64,000 bases of DNA from Haliclona indistincta. Taxonomy: Eukaryota; Porifera; Demospongiae; Haplosclerida; Chalinidae. The notes beneath the pieces are model-generated. The model saw nothing but the letters and a program-made list of their open reading frames with translations. It made no database searches and was not told where the DNA came from. Both the position numbers and the translations under genes were made by a program. Within the stretch, counting starts at the first letter, position 1. Every line of letters starts with the position of its first letter. Positions 10,784-21,841 of this stretch are shown here, piece by piece. The DNA lies in NCBI GenBank assembly GCA_964017065.1, contig OZ024785.1, positions 14,091,592-14,155,591 of the forward strand, written 5' to 3'.

Positions 10784-11041
10784 TCAAATGGCACTTGTCT
10801 TTGTCTCAGAAGCTGTTGTGTGGTAGGGTTGAGTTTTTCTAACTCGGAAAAGACGATCTGTTGACACCATCTCACCTTGTTTTAGTAGCCAAATTGCCGT
10901 AGTTTTGCGGATGTAGACGGTTTTGTCTGCAGCAACCAAGCAGTTAACCACATACTCAGGAAGTTTAGCCTTCATTTGAGACAAAGTCTCTTCTCTTCGA
11001 GTTTTAAAGTCACCAACACCAGGTTTAGCGTTTGATTCCAT
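10784..11041 (-). CDS. 85-codon frame, possible first exon, unrecognised
   Basis: It starts at ATG 11041-11039 and reads basic, protein-like sequence with RREETLSQMKAKLPEYVVNC and AADKTVYIRKTTAIWLLKQG, then RLFRVRKTQPY, to a TGA at 10784-10786. A weak donor (CAA|GTGCCA) near the end could splice it to the exons at 9.2-9.6 kb. It may equally be a stand-alone short gene or an alternative end of the gene at 11.3-12.6 kb. Confidence 0.35.
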   Translation of the reverse strand: MESNAKPGVGDFKTRREETLSQMKAKLPEYVVNCLVAADKTVYIRKTTAIWLLKQGEMVSTDRLFRVRKTQPYHTTASETKTSAI

Positions 11042-11291
11042 TAAAGATGTTGTAGAAGTGCAATGTGTTAGTTGCTTTTGTGGTGCAATTATAGGCTTTT
11101 AACTAATGCTTAATTATTTCATTTTGACCTACATGAACAAAATTAATTTAAAACAAGTACACGAATCCCAAGGTACATGTAGCATAGTAAAAGGGTAGTC
11201 AAAAAATACACAGAACAGCTCTTAGCAGACAACTGAGTTCATAGAACTAGTTCTAATGAACACCACCATCATTCTAAAGCAGCCACAATTT

Positions 11292-12595
11292 TCACTCGCA
11301 GAGGTAGCTGCGAGTAAGAGCCACAGCATGGGCTGGTTTGCGACCCTGCTTATCGAATAACTCAATACTATCGCCGTTCATGAAACCACTTTTTGCCGCT
11401 TGGATACCTTGCGATACTAATTCCATCACTTTCCTTGACTATAGAATAAAAATAATTATGCAGATAAGCAGTGATGCAGATAAATAATGGATCAGAAGCT
11501 TATTATTGTTCTCACAAGTGGTATATCATACAACTATGCAGGCATGTGTTACTATTGCACACAATAATTATACAGCCAGCGTACATTACAATTATTGTTT
11601 TTTACTACGTGCATAGTGGTAGAATAATTATTATTACTGTGCTATTCAAGTTGCACACTCCTTGGAATCATAAGCTTCTGAATCCTTATAAAATCACTCT
11701 GTTTTCATGCTTACCACACCAGTGCATTTTTCCTGAGCCGCCACCTTCGCCCAGTCTACCTCCTCCAGCTTTTCCTTCAACGTACTGACTATCCTTCTCT
11801 CTCGGCACTCCTTGCATTCGTCGTCGAGCCAATTCGTAAGATTTCTTGTCCTGTCATCAGACACTGGCCTGGTAACGTTTTTCACTATCTTCATCGTAAC
11901 TGACACAAATGTATCCTGCATACATGTTCAATTGAAAGAGGGATAGTAAAAGAATGTGCTTACTTCTTTGTTACTCCATGTCTTTAAGGTACCGAAGCCA
12001 ATCCAATCAATAAAGTCCTTCACTTTACTGACATCACTGCTTCGTGTTATGTTACTACATGGAGTTGAACTTGATGGCTCTATGCAAAAAATAAGTGTCA
12101 ATGCATCAAAAAATAGGCAAGCACTGGTTTACAAGTAATCAGGTGTTGCAACCACATCAGAAGCCTTGGAACCTTTTCTTATACACATGCAATCTCTAGT
12201 GAAGGTCAATTATACAGGCCTGTTTTGAAATTTCTAGATCACATTGCTAGAAATATAATACATTTTTACAGAGATGGACGAAAACAGATCACAAGTCCGC
12301 AAGTTGTTTACTCTGGCTCGTGCACTTGGAGAAGGTATAAATAATACAACGATAGCTCAATGGTGCTCTAAGAGATCAAATTCTCTGTACGAGGCTGATA
12401 CAAATGACAATTTCACGACACTTACGATAAGAAGGACTGAGCAGTCTTCTCCTCTTCGCATTCTTCTCATGACCCTCTGCCTCGTCAGGAGCACAATGAG
12501 TAGCTGGCTCATTGGGAGCATGGCTTTGAGGCGAGGCTACGTCACGAGACATTCTGGGAGGCCTCAAGCCAGCAGTTTGAGAGTACCACACACTT
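11292..12595 (-). CDS. Four-exon minus-strand gene, unrecognised product
   Basis: Exons: about 12595-12426 (donor C|GTAAGT), 12079-11964 (donor GAA|GTAAGC), 11915-11715 (donor GTG|GTAAGC) and 11438-11292 (stop TGA). Phases agree at all three joins. The product has a low-complexity start with a basic patch (KNAKRRRLLSPSY, likely nuclear), then KVKDFIDWIGFGTLKTWSNK, a charged helical stretch (RNLTNWLDDECKECRERR; LKEKLEEVDWAKVAAQEKC) and a C-terminus with IQAAKSGFMNGDSIELFDKQ. The first exon can be entered in the phase left open by the ZAD gene upstream (14.50 kb), so the two may be one transcription unit. No enzyme motif was seen. Confidence 0.55.
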
Positions 12596-12599
12596 CTTT

Positions 12600-14282
12600 C
12601 AGTTGCTAACGAGGTTTGATTATCACAAATAGTACTATAATGATAATATGAAAGTGCTAATAATTATAAATTGGCTAAACTAACCTAAATAACAGGTCAA
12701 CACCTAGCTGGGCAGTGTGATGGCCGAATACCAATACTGAATAGGCAGCATACGATCTCTTGAGCGCACGTACAAGATGACTAAAGCTAATAGGCTTTAG
12801 CTGGTAACCAACCGGGACGTAACCGCCATAGATAGTTAGTAACCACGCGCCATTTTCATTCTAGATCACGTGCCCTTGCATATATGCCACGCCTTCTTGC
12901 CAACGCCCCTTATCAACAGCGCGACCCGCGCTTCGCGCATATTCGCTGGCCATGGGCGGGCCCGCGTAGTACCACCTAACAACTGCGCAGCCCGCGCCAA
13001 ACACTAGTTTAGCAACGCCCAAAATGGTGACTACACCGCTAAAAAATAATTAAGTTTACTCGAAATTTTTCTATGGGACACCCCATTTTTAAGGTGAATA
13101 CGACATCACCATTTGCAGTTCTTTCCAAAAAAGACAAAAAATCTGAAAAGTGGTGATCAACATCTGGAGACTTAACACAATCACAGTAACAGGAGAGTAC
13201 GACAAGGGAGACAGCATACATACATACAGCATAGCATACAGCAGATGCTTTTGTTTGCTTTCAATTCTATTAAAAAGGATAAATGATCAAAATAAACTTA
13301 GTATTGCATCAAAATTAATATGAACAAAAGCAAAATAGGGATGATAGAGTAGCAATAAAGAAATCTACCACTTTCTCTCAATGCAACCAAATAGGAGAAT
13401 GGCAACACAATTTACTACACAAGGTACCATAAATTGCAAGTCTGTTGTCTTACAAAGCCAAAATAAGCGGCTCAACGCATGCACATTGAGTTCGACAACA
13501 ATGGACACAAACACAAAGACAACAAAGTTACTAGCACAAACACAGCACTACAAGCACTACTAGCACTACAAGTCAAGTCAGCTGTAAGTCGCAGATTGAA
13601 ATTTGAGATTAAAAAGGCTACAAGTTACAAGTATCAGAGCTTTATGCAAACTACTAGTTCAATTGCAATTTTTTACACACAGCCTAGCTGAGTATTTTGT
13701 AAGTGACAATAGCTATTTCAACACATGCAAGCTTGAAACGCAATCACCATAAGCAGAATATCAACCATGCCTCCTACCATGCTATCAACAGAGACAAAGA
13801 AGAACAGAATATATAGTACCTAACCTAATTCAGTCACGGTAAGTACCGTAGACATCTTTATTCTCAAATTTGCTTCCTTGCTAGAGCCACCACCGGTTAT
13901 CTGCAAATATAATATACAAATGTCAACATTACAATATAATTATAACAAATTTATCGAAGTTAGTCTCACTTCACCTCAAATTAAAGTTTTGTTGAAACAA
14001 CTAGTCACATTCTACGCGCTTTAACATAGTTGTTGTACGAGGAGTAAAAGTTCTACCGTCCATTTTTCTACAGCTGCAAATGCGCGCGTAAACAATATTG
14101 TCCAATCAGAATTGTCCACCACGTGTTTACGTCATTATGACGTCTCAAACAATGTTTTAGCATAGACTATGCATAGACACAGTATTATAAATAGTTTTAG
14201 CATAGTTTGGAAAGAAAGAAAGAGAAATGTCACGATTTACAGGACCGAGGACTCAGGAGTATACATTATGAGTTAAGTTTTG
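12600..14282. other. No supported gene; possible intron or promoter region
   Basis: This holds a GC-rich patch at about 12880-12980 and AT-rich sequence after 13020. Small frames at 13.04-13.22 kb (minus) and 13.4-13.7 kb (plus) lack supporting splice sites or motifs. If the ZAD exons join the four-exon gene, this is a large intron. Confidence 0.35.
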
Positions 14283-15310
14283 TCACTTCAAGCCCATGAT
14301 GAAGTTTGAAACGGTTGCAGGAAATTTTCTTTTGAGTTGATCACAAAGCTTGATCTCTAGAGCAGTAAAGAAGGAAACGGTGCCCTTTGGGTAGCTCGCG
14401 TTGAAAGAATAGTACGCAGCTAGTTGTGACTGCTGGTTGATCCATACCTAATAAATACACATGCACAATTATAATGATACTGTATAGCATACTCACTTGT
14501 TTCAGAATTGTCTAATGATATGGGTGGCATTGCAGTAAGAAGTACAGGGTGATGCTCACAACTTGGTATGAGCTCTAATGCACTATCTGCATGTACAATG
14601 AATAGGTATAAAAATTGTACAGCATTCTAAATACCATGCATACAGAAATAACCTGGCAATGATCGTACACATGAGGTCACGGCAACTTGAGGTTCAATTG
14701 ATTCACAAATCAGTTCTGTAGTTAGTGATGATGTTGCAGAATCAATAGAGGTAAAAATGCATCATGTTTAATTCCAGTATGTTACTGAGACTATTAACCT
14801 GCTGCTAAGGAGCAAGGAGTTTCAACCGGCAAGTCAGTAATCTTATCTGCATGTGACAACTCTGATGGTTCAGGATCTATCATACATGCAGAACTGATAA
14901 CATTTTTAATTTACTAGAGCACAATATTTTACCAAAGCAAAGCTGTCTTGCTGATGAAAGTCGTTTCGAAGATGGTCTTGCTCTCAATGTGCTAGGAGAA
15001 ATGTTGCTTGCCCCACTAGTCTCCTTCGTTCGCTTTAATGGTCCCCTCATTGAACTAGTAGAATGCTTAATCACTAATTCTTGAAGTTTTTGAGATCTAA
15101 AGCAGATCTTTCCAGTGACTCCAACCTCCTTTTGCACTTTTGACAGATGTGCTTTGGTAGATCATCGTCCTCGGTCACAGATATTTCTAGTAGAGTACTG
15201 ATACGGGCAGGTAGTTTCTGTTTATAGCCAGATTTACTAAACAGAGAGATGGCATTGTTCGCACACGTCCTAACCCGGCAGAAACGACACACTTTAAAGT
15301 ACTGCGCCAT
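14283..15310 (-). CDS. ZAD-like zinc-domain gene, five exons, one frameshift
   Basis: Exon 1 starts at ATG 15310-15308 and encodes a ZAD-type module: CRFC, LFSKSGYKQKLPARI, then CQKC about 50 residues later, matching the C2-C2 spacing of zinc-finger-associated domains. The frame hits TAG at about 15074, but the next frame continues at once with a lysine/proline/arginine linker (MRGPLKRTKETSG, STLRARPSSKRLSSARQL) to donor 14933. A one-base deletion near 15075 explains this. Following exons 14876-14799, 14715-14653 and 14586-14497 are all phase 1-1 with good borders. Exon 5 (14447 onward) ends at 14341 in the expected phase, or at 14283 in a more protein-like frame. ZAD proteins usually bind DNA in the nucleus. 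It could be a host gene with a sequence error or a recent pseudogene. Confidence 0.58.
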
Positions 15311-15443
15311 TGATCAGCTGTTATGACGTTAAAGCTTCAATTTTGCATAGCGGTGGACGTCACTAGATGGTTACGCCCACCGTACACCCACTCAAATAAT
15401 TGCATTTTTTGCTATAATTAAACGCATGCGCAAACAGTATAAA

Positions 15444-15479
15444 CCAGGCTCTAAAATTTAGAGCCTGGGGACGAGGCTA
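15444..15479. repeat. MITE-end remnant and perfect 25-bp hairpin
   Basis: The hairpin has 12-bp arms, CCAGGCTCTAAA and TTTAGAGCCTGG, around one A. It is followed by GGGACGAGGCTA, the reverse of the TAGCCTCG terminus used by MITEs elsewhere in the window. A 9-bp direct repeat GAGACTTTA follows at about 15482 and 15508. Confidence 0.4.
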
Positions 15480-15514
15480 TGAGACTTTAGGGACGAGCCT
15501 GGGGACGAGACTTT

Positions 15515-16077
15515 ATGAATCCTTGATTTAAATATGGGATCGGCTGCTGGTTGAGAGATAGACTGGGGTTAAAGGGTTTGCTGGAAGAGGATCTTATAGC
15601 TAATGAACAGCATTTAGACACTTTGGGTTTAAGATCAGACCAGTGTAGCCAGCGGTCAACTAGGTTAAGCTGTTGTTGGCTGTTTGCTGGACCATTAGCA
15701 ACCAAACAGCTGTCATCAGCATATTGGAGAAGAGAGAGAGAACGATTGATACTAGAGAAATTGTAGCCAAGCTGGGGCTGGTTGGTGATGACATCAAGTA
15801 AAGTGTTTATGACAGTGTTAAAGATTGAGACTTATAACGGATCACCTTGAAACACACCCACCTTGAAAGGGATGAAAGGAGTGTTCCAATGTTTGGATGA
15901 TATCATGGCAGATAGATTGGAGTAAAGATTGGTGATAATTGAAGATAGGTGAGGTGGAGCATGGTAGTGTCTAAGAGAGAAATGGATGAGATTGTGAGGG
16001 ACACTACCATAGGCATTTGCTAGATCTAGCCAGCATAGAGATAGAGATCTGTGATTGGCCTTGGCGTCTGCAATTAC
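15515..16077 (-). pseudogene. Non-LTR retrotransposon reverse transcriptase, downstream half
   Basis: The minus strand reads RSLSLCWLDLANAYGSVPH, then FQGDPL, VSIFNTVINTLLD and LLQYADDSCLVANG. These are the central reverse transcriptase motifs with the YADD active site. An in-frame TAA at 15834-15832 follows FQGDPL. The element is cut off on its 3' side near 15515. Its upstream half continues at 22513 beyond the BEL insertion, and removing the BEL element and one ATTAC restores the frame across the site. The RT style matches restriction-like-endonuclease elements, but the endonuclease part is absent here. Confidence 0.85.
16073..16077. repeat. Target-site duplication of BEL/Pao element (left)
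   Basis: ATTAC lies directly before the left LTR and is repeated at 22513-22517 directly after the right LTR. Confidence 0.93.
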
Positions 16078-16208
16078 TGTATGTGCTCTCGCCGCGATCG
16101 CAGAGGATTCACACTCTCTCTCGTGAACGACCAACAACAAAAAAACTGATTATTAACAACAACACGTGCGAACAATGAATAAACAAAACAATAGAACATG
16201 CGCAGACA
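16078..16208 (-). repeat. BEL/Pao 3' LTR
   Basis: 131 bp, starting TGTATGTGCTCTCGCC and ending ACATGCGCAGACA on the plus strand. By eye it is identical to the copy at 22382-22512. Confidence 0.95.
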
Positions 16209-16309
16209 TACCGCCGGCCAAGACCGACAGTATTTAGGTCTTACAATAATACTACAACATAGAGTGGCAGCGCCAAAGGGCCGCGACAAACAAAAAGTCA
16301 AAACAATAA

Positions 16310-19300
16310 TTAGAGTTCAGTTCCGTCTTGAGGTAGAATCAGTACGAGCTTGTGCACTGGACGGTTGTAAGTTCCCCTAGCGGTCTGCACGGTCACTGCT
16401 CGCACTACTCCATCATCTCCCGGGTAGGTCTTGGTAATTCTAGCCAAGGGCCATTGACCAGGAACGAGAACATCATCACGAATAATAACGATGTCTCCTA
16501 GCATGATATTGCGATGGGTGGAATGCCACTTCTGGAGTTTCTGCAATGTGGTCAGGTATTCACTGGACCATCGTTTCCAGAAATGTTGAACTAATTGTTG
16601 ACATAGTTCCCAACGACGCAGAGTGGTGATCGAGTGAGACGAGGATGGAGGATTAGGAATGGCTTGCAGAGGCTTTCCGATGAGAAAGTGACCAGGAGTA
16701 AGCACACTTATCTCTTCCTCACTAGGTAGTGGAGTGAGAGGGCGGCTGTTCAAGCAGGCCTCAACCTGAGTCAACACTGTAGACAACTCCTCGAAAGAGA
16801 GTCTCGTTTCGCCAAGGATCCTCGAAAGGTGTCGCTTGGTACTCTTTACAGCTGCTTCCCACAATCCACCAAAGTGTGGGGCCTTCTCGGGAATGAAGCT
16901 CCAGTCGATTCCTTCAGTTCCACAAAATGATGCTATTGATTGTTCAGTCTCATGTTGACGAAGAAACGCATACAAATCCTTGAGTTGTCGGTTTGCTCCC
17001 ACGAAATTGGTGCCGTGGTCGCTCCATATAGTAGATGGCTTGCCGCGTCGAGATACAAATCGTCTCAGACAGGCGAGGAATGCTTCAGTGGACAGGTTAG
17101 ATACGAGCTCAAGGTGTACTGCTTTGACTGAAAGAGAGACGAACACAGCTATGTAAGCTTTAATAACAGTTGGACGGCGTACAGCTCCCAGCTTGATTAG
17201 CACAGGACCAGCGTAGTCAACACCTACATTACTGAAGACAATGTCAGGTGTCACGCGAGCTGAGGGTAGTTGTCCCATTAGCGGTGGCAGTGGTCTAGCT
17301 GACTTGCGTCTGCAGATGACACAGTTCCTGGTAACAGAACGGATGACACTGCGTCCTCTAACAATGTGATATCTAGCTGAGAGAGATGCAGACAACAAAG
17401 TTGGTCCTGCATGCAGGAGACGAACATGTTCAGAGATAATCAAGAGTCTTACCAGATGATGACGAGAATGGACAATCAGAGGATGCTTGACATCATATGA
17501 TCTCGCGGAATGTTGCTCTCTGCCACCAACACGCAGTAGACCGTGGTCGTCTAAGAAGGGGTTGAGGAGTTTCAGTGAACTGGATCTCAAGACACGCTTG
17601 CCAGACTTCAGAGAGATAATCTCTTGAGAGAATGTTTCTTTCTGGATGAATGAAATCCAATATCGTTCAGCACTCTTCAACTCAGTAAGAGATAGATAAT
17701 GAGACGAATTTGTCGTGACTGTTGATACCTCACAACGAGCTCGACAATTGAAGATGAAGCGATTGATCCAAGCAGTCACTCGAACGAGCTTAGAGAAAGA
17801 GGAGAAACGATCGATAGGGATAGCTGGATCCACTTGAATGACCGCAACATGTGATGGAACTGGTATATAGACTTCATCAGCTTCTTGAGAGTGAAGGAGT
17901 CCAGGAGACTTCGGCCAATGCTGTGCATCTAGTCGCAACCACTCGGGACCAGACCACCATAGGTTGTGGTCCACTAGTTGGGAGGGGAGCACACCTCGGG
18001 AGGCGCAGTCAGCTGGATTCTCTATTCCTGTGACGTGCTTCCATCTAGTTGGCGGAACGACATCGATGATCCGAGAGACTCGGTTTCCAACATAGGTCTT
18101 GAAACGTCGTGGGTTCCCTTCCAGCCAGCTCAAAACAATAGTACTATCGGTCCAGGCGTGAATGTGATCAATTGGAATGCCAAGAACCTTACTCACATGA
18201 TTCAGGATATCAGCCAACAAGTTAGCACCACAGAGCTCTAATCTTGGAATTGACAAACGCTTGATTGGAGACACTTTGGTCTTAGAGGTGACAAGAGATA
18301 TGTGGACGTGGTTAGATTCATCAACTGATCTGAGGTAGACAACTCCAGCGTATGCATCTTCTGACGCATCAGAGAACCCATGTAATTGAGTGTCTACAAT
18401 CTTACTTGATTTAAGATAGTAACAGCGAGAGAGACGAACTGTGCTCAGTGTATCAAGCTCTGACCTCCACTGTTCCCAGGCCTCCTTGATATCAAATGGA
18501 ACTAAATCATCCCACTCTGTCTTCCTCTCCCATACTCTTTGCAGCAGAATCTTCATGGAAACAATGCAGGGAGCGAACCAACCAAGAACGTCAAAGATCT
18601 TTGCGATTTCAGATACAAGCTTGCGTTTGGTGAGTGAGTCAGAGGATGGAGCTTCACCGACTGTCAATCTGAAGTAGTCTTCACTGGCGCTCCATTCAAT
18701 CCCCAGAGTCCTGGTGAATACATCTGCTTCACGTATTTCTTGAGTAGCTGATGCATCTCTTAGTTCTGCTGGAATCTGCTTCAACACAGCTGACTCACTC
18801 GTGTTCCACTTTCGCAGGTGGAAACCTGCACGAGCAAACAAGGTTTGGAGTTCCTTCTGAAGATTTAGTGCATCATTGATTGAGTCAGCTCCTGTGAGCC
18901 CATCGTCTACGTAGAAGGAGTGGTGGACAGCTTTTGACGCAAGAGGAAATTCAGAAGCTAAGTCGATAGCGTTCTGCTTTACACACATGTTAGCTGTAAA
19001 TGAAGAGGAAGAGACTCCGAATGTTACTCGTGTCATCCGATAGTCTTGCAATGGCTCACTAGTACTCTTTCGCCAGACGAAACGATGGAGGTCTCTATCT
19101 GATTCAGGAAGCAACACAGCTCGATACATGCGACTGACGTCAGTCGTCAATGCTACTCGGTGAGTACGAAATCTCAACAGAACATCTATCAGTGTAGAGT
19201 GAACGGTGGGACCGACTAGCAGTAAGTCATTGAGAGAAATACCAGAGGAAGTCTTAGCTGATGCGTCGAATACTGCACGGATCTTGGTTGTTGTGCTGGA

Positions 19301-21841
19301 GCTTTTGCGAACAGCATGCATGGGTAAGTAGAATGTTTTCTCTGCTGACAGGTGCATGGAAGAGGATGGAACTCGTTCAGCATGGCCCATGTCGAAGTAT
19401 TCCTGTATGACTTCAGCAAACTGACCAAACTGTCCCTTGAAGTGTAGTGAACGTTCAAGTGAGAGGAATCTCCTGACTGCTGTGGATCTGCTCTCACCCA
19501 GGACACCAGCGTCTTGCTTGATGGGCAACGGAACAACAAACTTTCCATCAGCAGTGCGCGTGTGGTTCTCTTGGAAGTGCTTCACAACGCATGACTCCTC
19601 AGCAGACATGATGGTGGAGTTGTTGATTCGCTCTTCAATCTCCCAGAACTTCCTCAAGAGATCATCACCAGACAAGGCAGACGTATGCAGTGAAATGGCA
19701 TGATGAGATGGTATGACCTGTGGCACATGACTTCCAGCTAGAACCCATCCAAAGGTTGTCTCGAATGCCGTTGGCGAACCTTGAGTACCTCTCCGCCGGC
19801 CGTGTTTCATTGCTTCACAGAAGACGTCGACACCAAGCAACAAGTCAATACGATCTGGCTTACCAAACGTGGGATCTGACAATTGCAGTCCAGACAAGTG
19901 TTTCCAGTTTGGTTGAATGGAGACTCTGTGAGTAGGAAGATCACAAGTGATTCTTGGTACTACGATTGCAGTGACAGGGATCTCCTTGCTATGAGAATAA
20001 GCGGATGAAACAGAGAGAGAAGCGACGGACTGAGAGGGTGAGTGATGAGATAAACCAGCAACGCCAGAGATCTGTGCTGACTGACGTGAACGAGATAGAT
20101 GGAGACGCTGAGCAAGTCGTTCAGTGATGAAGGACACAGAAGAACCAGAATCAAGAAGTCCTCTAGCTTCAGTTGTGAGTCCACTTGGTGACTTCACAAT
20201 AACACGACAAGTCATCAATAACGAATCGGTTTTCAGGTCCGTGGCAACGTGAGAAGGAGCATTGTTGACAGGAGGAGGAGGTGGTGGTTCAGGAACTGTA
20301 TTGCCACCATTCGGTTCAATGTGTAAGAGGGTGTGATGTGGACCTTGACATCGTCGACATCGATGCAGAGAGGGGCACTGTCTCACAAAGTGACCAGACT
20401 TGAAGCAGTTCAAACAAAGGTTGTTAGCCTTGAGTAGTGACACCATGTCGTTGTGAGGGAGTGCGCGAAATGTAGAGCAATGATGAAGTGGATGTTTCGT
20501 AGTCTTGCAAGCGATGCACAATTCAGAAGGAGTTGCTACATGAACTGGTTTCACGGGTGACGCAGGCTTCTTGTGCTCTTGTTTGACAAAGTGTTTTACT
20601 GGTACAATAGGCGCTTTAGCCTCAGATGCTTGTGCGCGCACGTCGATGAACTTCAAGAGTTCAGAGTAGTGTGGCACTTCAGAGCGCTCTTGACTCGACC
20701 TTTGCCACTCAAACATAGTGTTTTCGTCTAGTTTTAGTTCGAGAAGAGATGTGACAAACTGACCAGATGGTTCGCAGTCCATTGCCTTCAGTGCTCTCAA
20801 GTGCTGCTGAACAGTATCATGGAGACGACGCAACTCACGACCATTGCCATCCTTGAGACCAGGTGCTTCTACAATCGACCGGACGTGCGCTTGATGGACT
20901 AGACGAGGTCGGTCGTAGCTTGCCTTAAGAGTTTCAATCGCCTCAATGTAGTTGTCACCAGATTGTGATAGACCGTCTATGATGGACTTAGCTGGACTAT
21001 CCTTGATTGAACTCTGGAGATAGGTCATCTTCTCTGTGTCTGTCAATGTGGTACGACTATGGATGGTGACGTTGAATTGCTCCCAGAACGAACGCCAGCT
21101 GAGAGCGTTGCCGTTGAAACGAGGAACGTCTATCTTGGGAAGCTTGACACCTGATGAGCTTGCAGCGAGTGTAGGTGTAGCAGAGCGCATTCCAGCAAGA
21201 GTCTTCTTAGCTGACAGTGAGTGGGCGTAGATAACAGAGCGTATCTGTTTCTCGATTTCAAAGAGATCATCATCCTCAGGCAAGTTTAGCGTGGCTAAAT
21301 CAGAGGAGACACTTCTTAGTTCTAGCTTGATGTCAGCTATCTCTTCCTCGATCTGACGAATCTCATAATCTTGCGATGGAGTAGACAGATTATCACCAAC
21401 AGCAGATAGTCGATCCTGGATTTGTCGCAGACGTCTGGAGGCTACACTTCTACCACTAGCGGGACCAAGAGAGCATTTGGGAGATAACGCGGATGAGGTT
21501 AGACCATTTAGCAAACATTGGATCGATGAAGCAAGTTCAGTAACACGATCGTCATGTTCATCTAGTACGGCTTGTTCCTTAGCTAGCACATCTTCGCTCT
21601 CTACAAGATCAACAACGTCTAGGTGTTGAGTTCTAAAGTCAGCATCGAGCATGCTTAGACGTGTTTTGATTTGCCGTGCAACCTCTAGCTTGGGTGCACT
21701 GTCAAGTGCTGCATTGTTCTCTAGCTCTTCGAATTTGGCTATGAGACGCGTGACTGACGAACGCGTGACACCTCTGCGCCTTCTCGCGCTAGTGAGGGCT
21801 ATGTCTTCCTCAGCTGGTTGCTTTTTAGATTTCTTTGGCAT
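16310..21841 (-). CDS. BEL/Pao Gag-Pol polyprotein, 1843 aa, intact
   Basis: One frame encodes all functions needed for copying through an RNA intermediate and integration. In order: a coiled N-terminal part; a DUF1759-type gag region near residue 236 (LPKIDVPRFNG); CCHC knuckles near 440-500 (CLNCFKSGHFVRQC); an aspartic protease near 565 (LLDSGSS); a Pao-type reverse transcriptase with YVDD near 976; a Pao-type RNase H region; integrase with an H-H-C-C zinc region near 1480-1512 (CVICRRK), D in GVDYAGP, D in SDHGTNF near 1610 and E in WEAAVKS near 1663; and a DUF5641-like tail. Length is normal for the family. ATG at 21841 is preceded by about 540 bp of leader after the 5' LTR. No envelope-like frame follows. 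Confidence 0.96.
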   Translation of the reverse strand: MPKKSKKQPAEEDIALTSARRRRGVTRSSVTRLIAKFEELENNAALDSAPKLEVARQIKTRLSMLDADFRTQHLDVVDLVESEDVLAKEQAVLDEHDDRVTELASSIQCLLNGLTSSALSPKCSLGPASGRSVASRRLRQIQDRLSAVGDNLSTPSQDYEIRQIEEEIADIKLELRSVSSDLATLNLPEDDDLFEIEKQIRSVIYAHSLSAKKTLAGMRSATPTLAASSSGVKLPKIDVPRFNGNALSWRSFWEQFNVTIHSRTTLTDTEKMTYLQSSIKDSPAKSIIDGLSQSGDNYIEAIETLKASYDRPRLVHQAHVRSIVEAPGLKDGNGRELRRLHDTVQQHLRALKAMDCEPSGQFVTSLLELKLDENTMFEWQRSSQERSEVPHYSELLKFIDVRAQASEAKAPIVPVKHFVKQEHKKPASPVKPVHVATPSELCIACKTTKHPLHHCSTFRALPHNDMVSLLKANNLCLNCFKSGHFVRQCPSLHRCRRCQGPHHTLLHIEPNGGNTVPEPPPPPPVNNAPSHVATDLKTDSLLMTCRVIVKSPSGLTTEARGLLDSGSSVSFITERLAQRLHLSRSRQSAQISGVAGLSHHSPSQSVASLSVSSAYSHSKEIPVTAIVVPRITCDLPTHRVSIQPNWKHLSGLQLSDPTFGKPDRIDLLLGVDVFCEAMKHGRRRGTQGSPTAFETTFGWVLAGSHVPQVIPSHHAISLHTSALSGDDLLRKFWEIEERINNSTIMSAEESCVVKHFQENHTRTADGKFVVPLPIKQDAGVLGESRSTAVRRFLSLERSLHFKGQFGQFAEVIQEYFDMGHAERVPSSSMHLSAEKTFYLPMHAVRKSSSTTTKIRAVFDASAKTSSGISLNDLLLVGPTVHSTLIDVLLRFRTHRVALTTDVSRMYRAVLLPESDRDLHRFVWRKSTSEPLQDYRMTRVTFGVSSSSFTANMCVKQNAIDLASEFPLASKAVHHSFYVDDGLTGADSINDALNLQKELQTLFARAGFHLRKWNTSESAVLKQIPAELRDASATQEIREADVFTRTLGIEWSASEDYFRLTVGEAPSSDSLTKRKLVSEIAKIFDVLGWFAPCIVSMKILLQRVWERKTEWDDLVPFDIKEAWEQWRSELDTLSTVRLSRCYYLKSSKIVDTQLHGFSDASEDAYAGVVYLRSVDESNHVHISLVTSKTKVSPIKRLSIPRLELCGANLLADILNHVSKVLGIPIDHIHAWTDSTIVLSWLEGNPRRFKTYVGNRVSRIIDVVPPTRWKHVTGIENPADCASRGVLPSQLVDHNLWWSGPEWLRLDAQHWPKSPGLLHSQEADEVYIPVPSHVAVIQVDPAIPIDRFSSFSKLVRVTAWINRFIFNCRARCEVSTVTTNSSHYLSLTELKSAERYWISFIQKETFSQEIISLKSGKRVLRSSSLKLLNPFLDDHGLLRVGGREQHSARSYDVKHPLIVHSRHHLVRLLIISEHVRLLHAGPTLLSASLSARYHIVRGRSVIRSVTRNCVICRRKSARPLPPLMGQLPSARVTPDIVFSNVGVDYAGPVLIKLGAVRRPTVIKAYIAVFVSLSVKAVHLELVSNLSTEAFLACLRRFVSRRGKPSTIWSDHGTNFVGANRQLKDLYAFLRQHETEQSIASFCGTEGIDWSFIPEKAPHFGGLWEAAVKSTKRHLSRILGETRLSFEELSTVLTQVEACLNSRPLTPLPSEEEISVLTPGHFLIGKPLQAIPNPPSSSHSITTLRRWELCQQLVQHFWKRWSSEYLTTLQKLQKWHSTHRNIMLGDIVIIRDDVLVPGQWPLARITKTYPGDDGVVRAVTVQTARGTYNRPVHKLVLILPQDGTEL

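Noticed and set aside
6997..15479. A single 8.5-kb element bounded by TAGCCTCG...CGAGGCTA ends
   Set aside because: The 9 bp outside the two ends do not match when aligned to the TAG termini, so the ends are treated as separate remnants.
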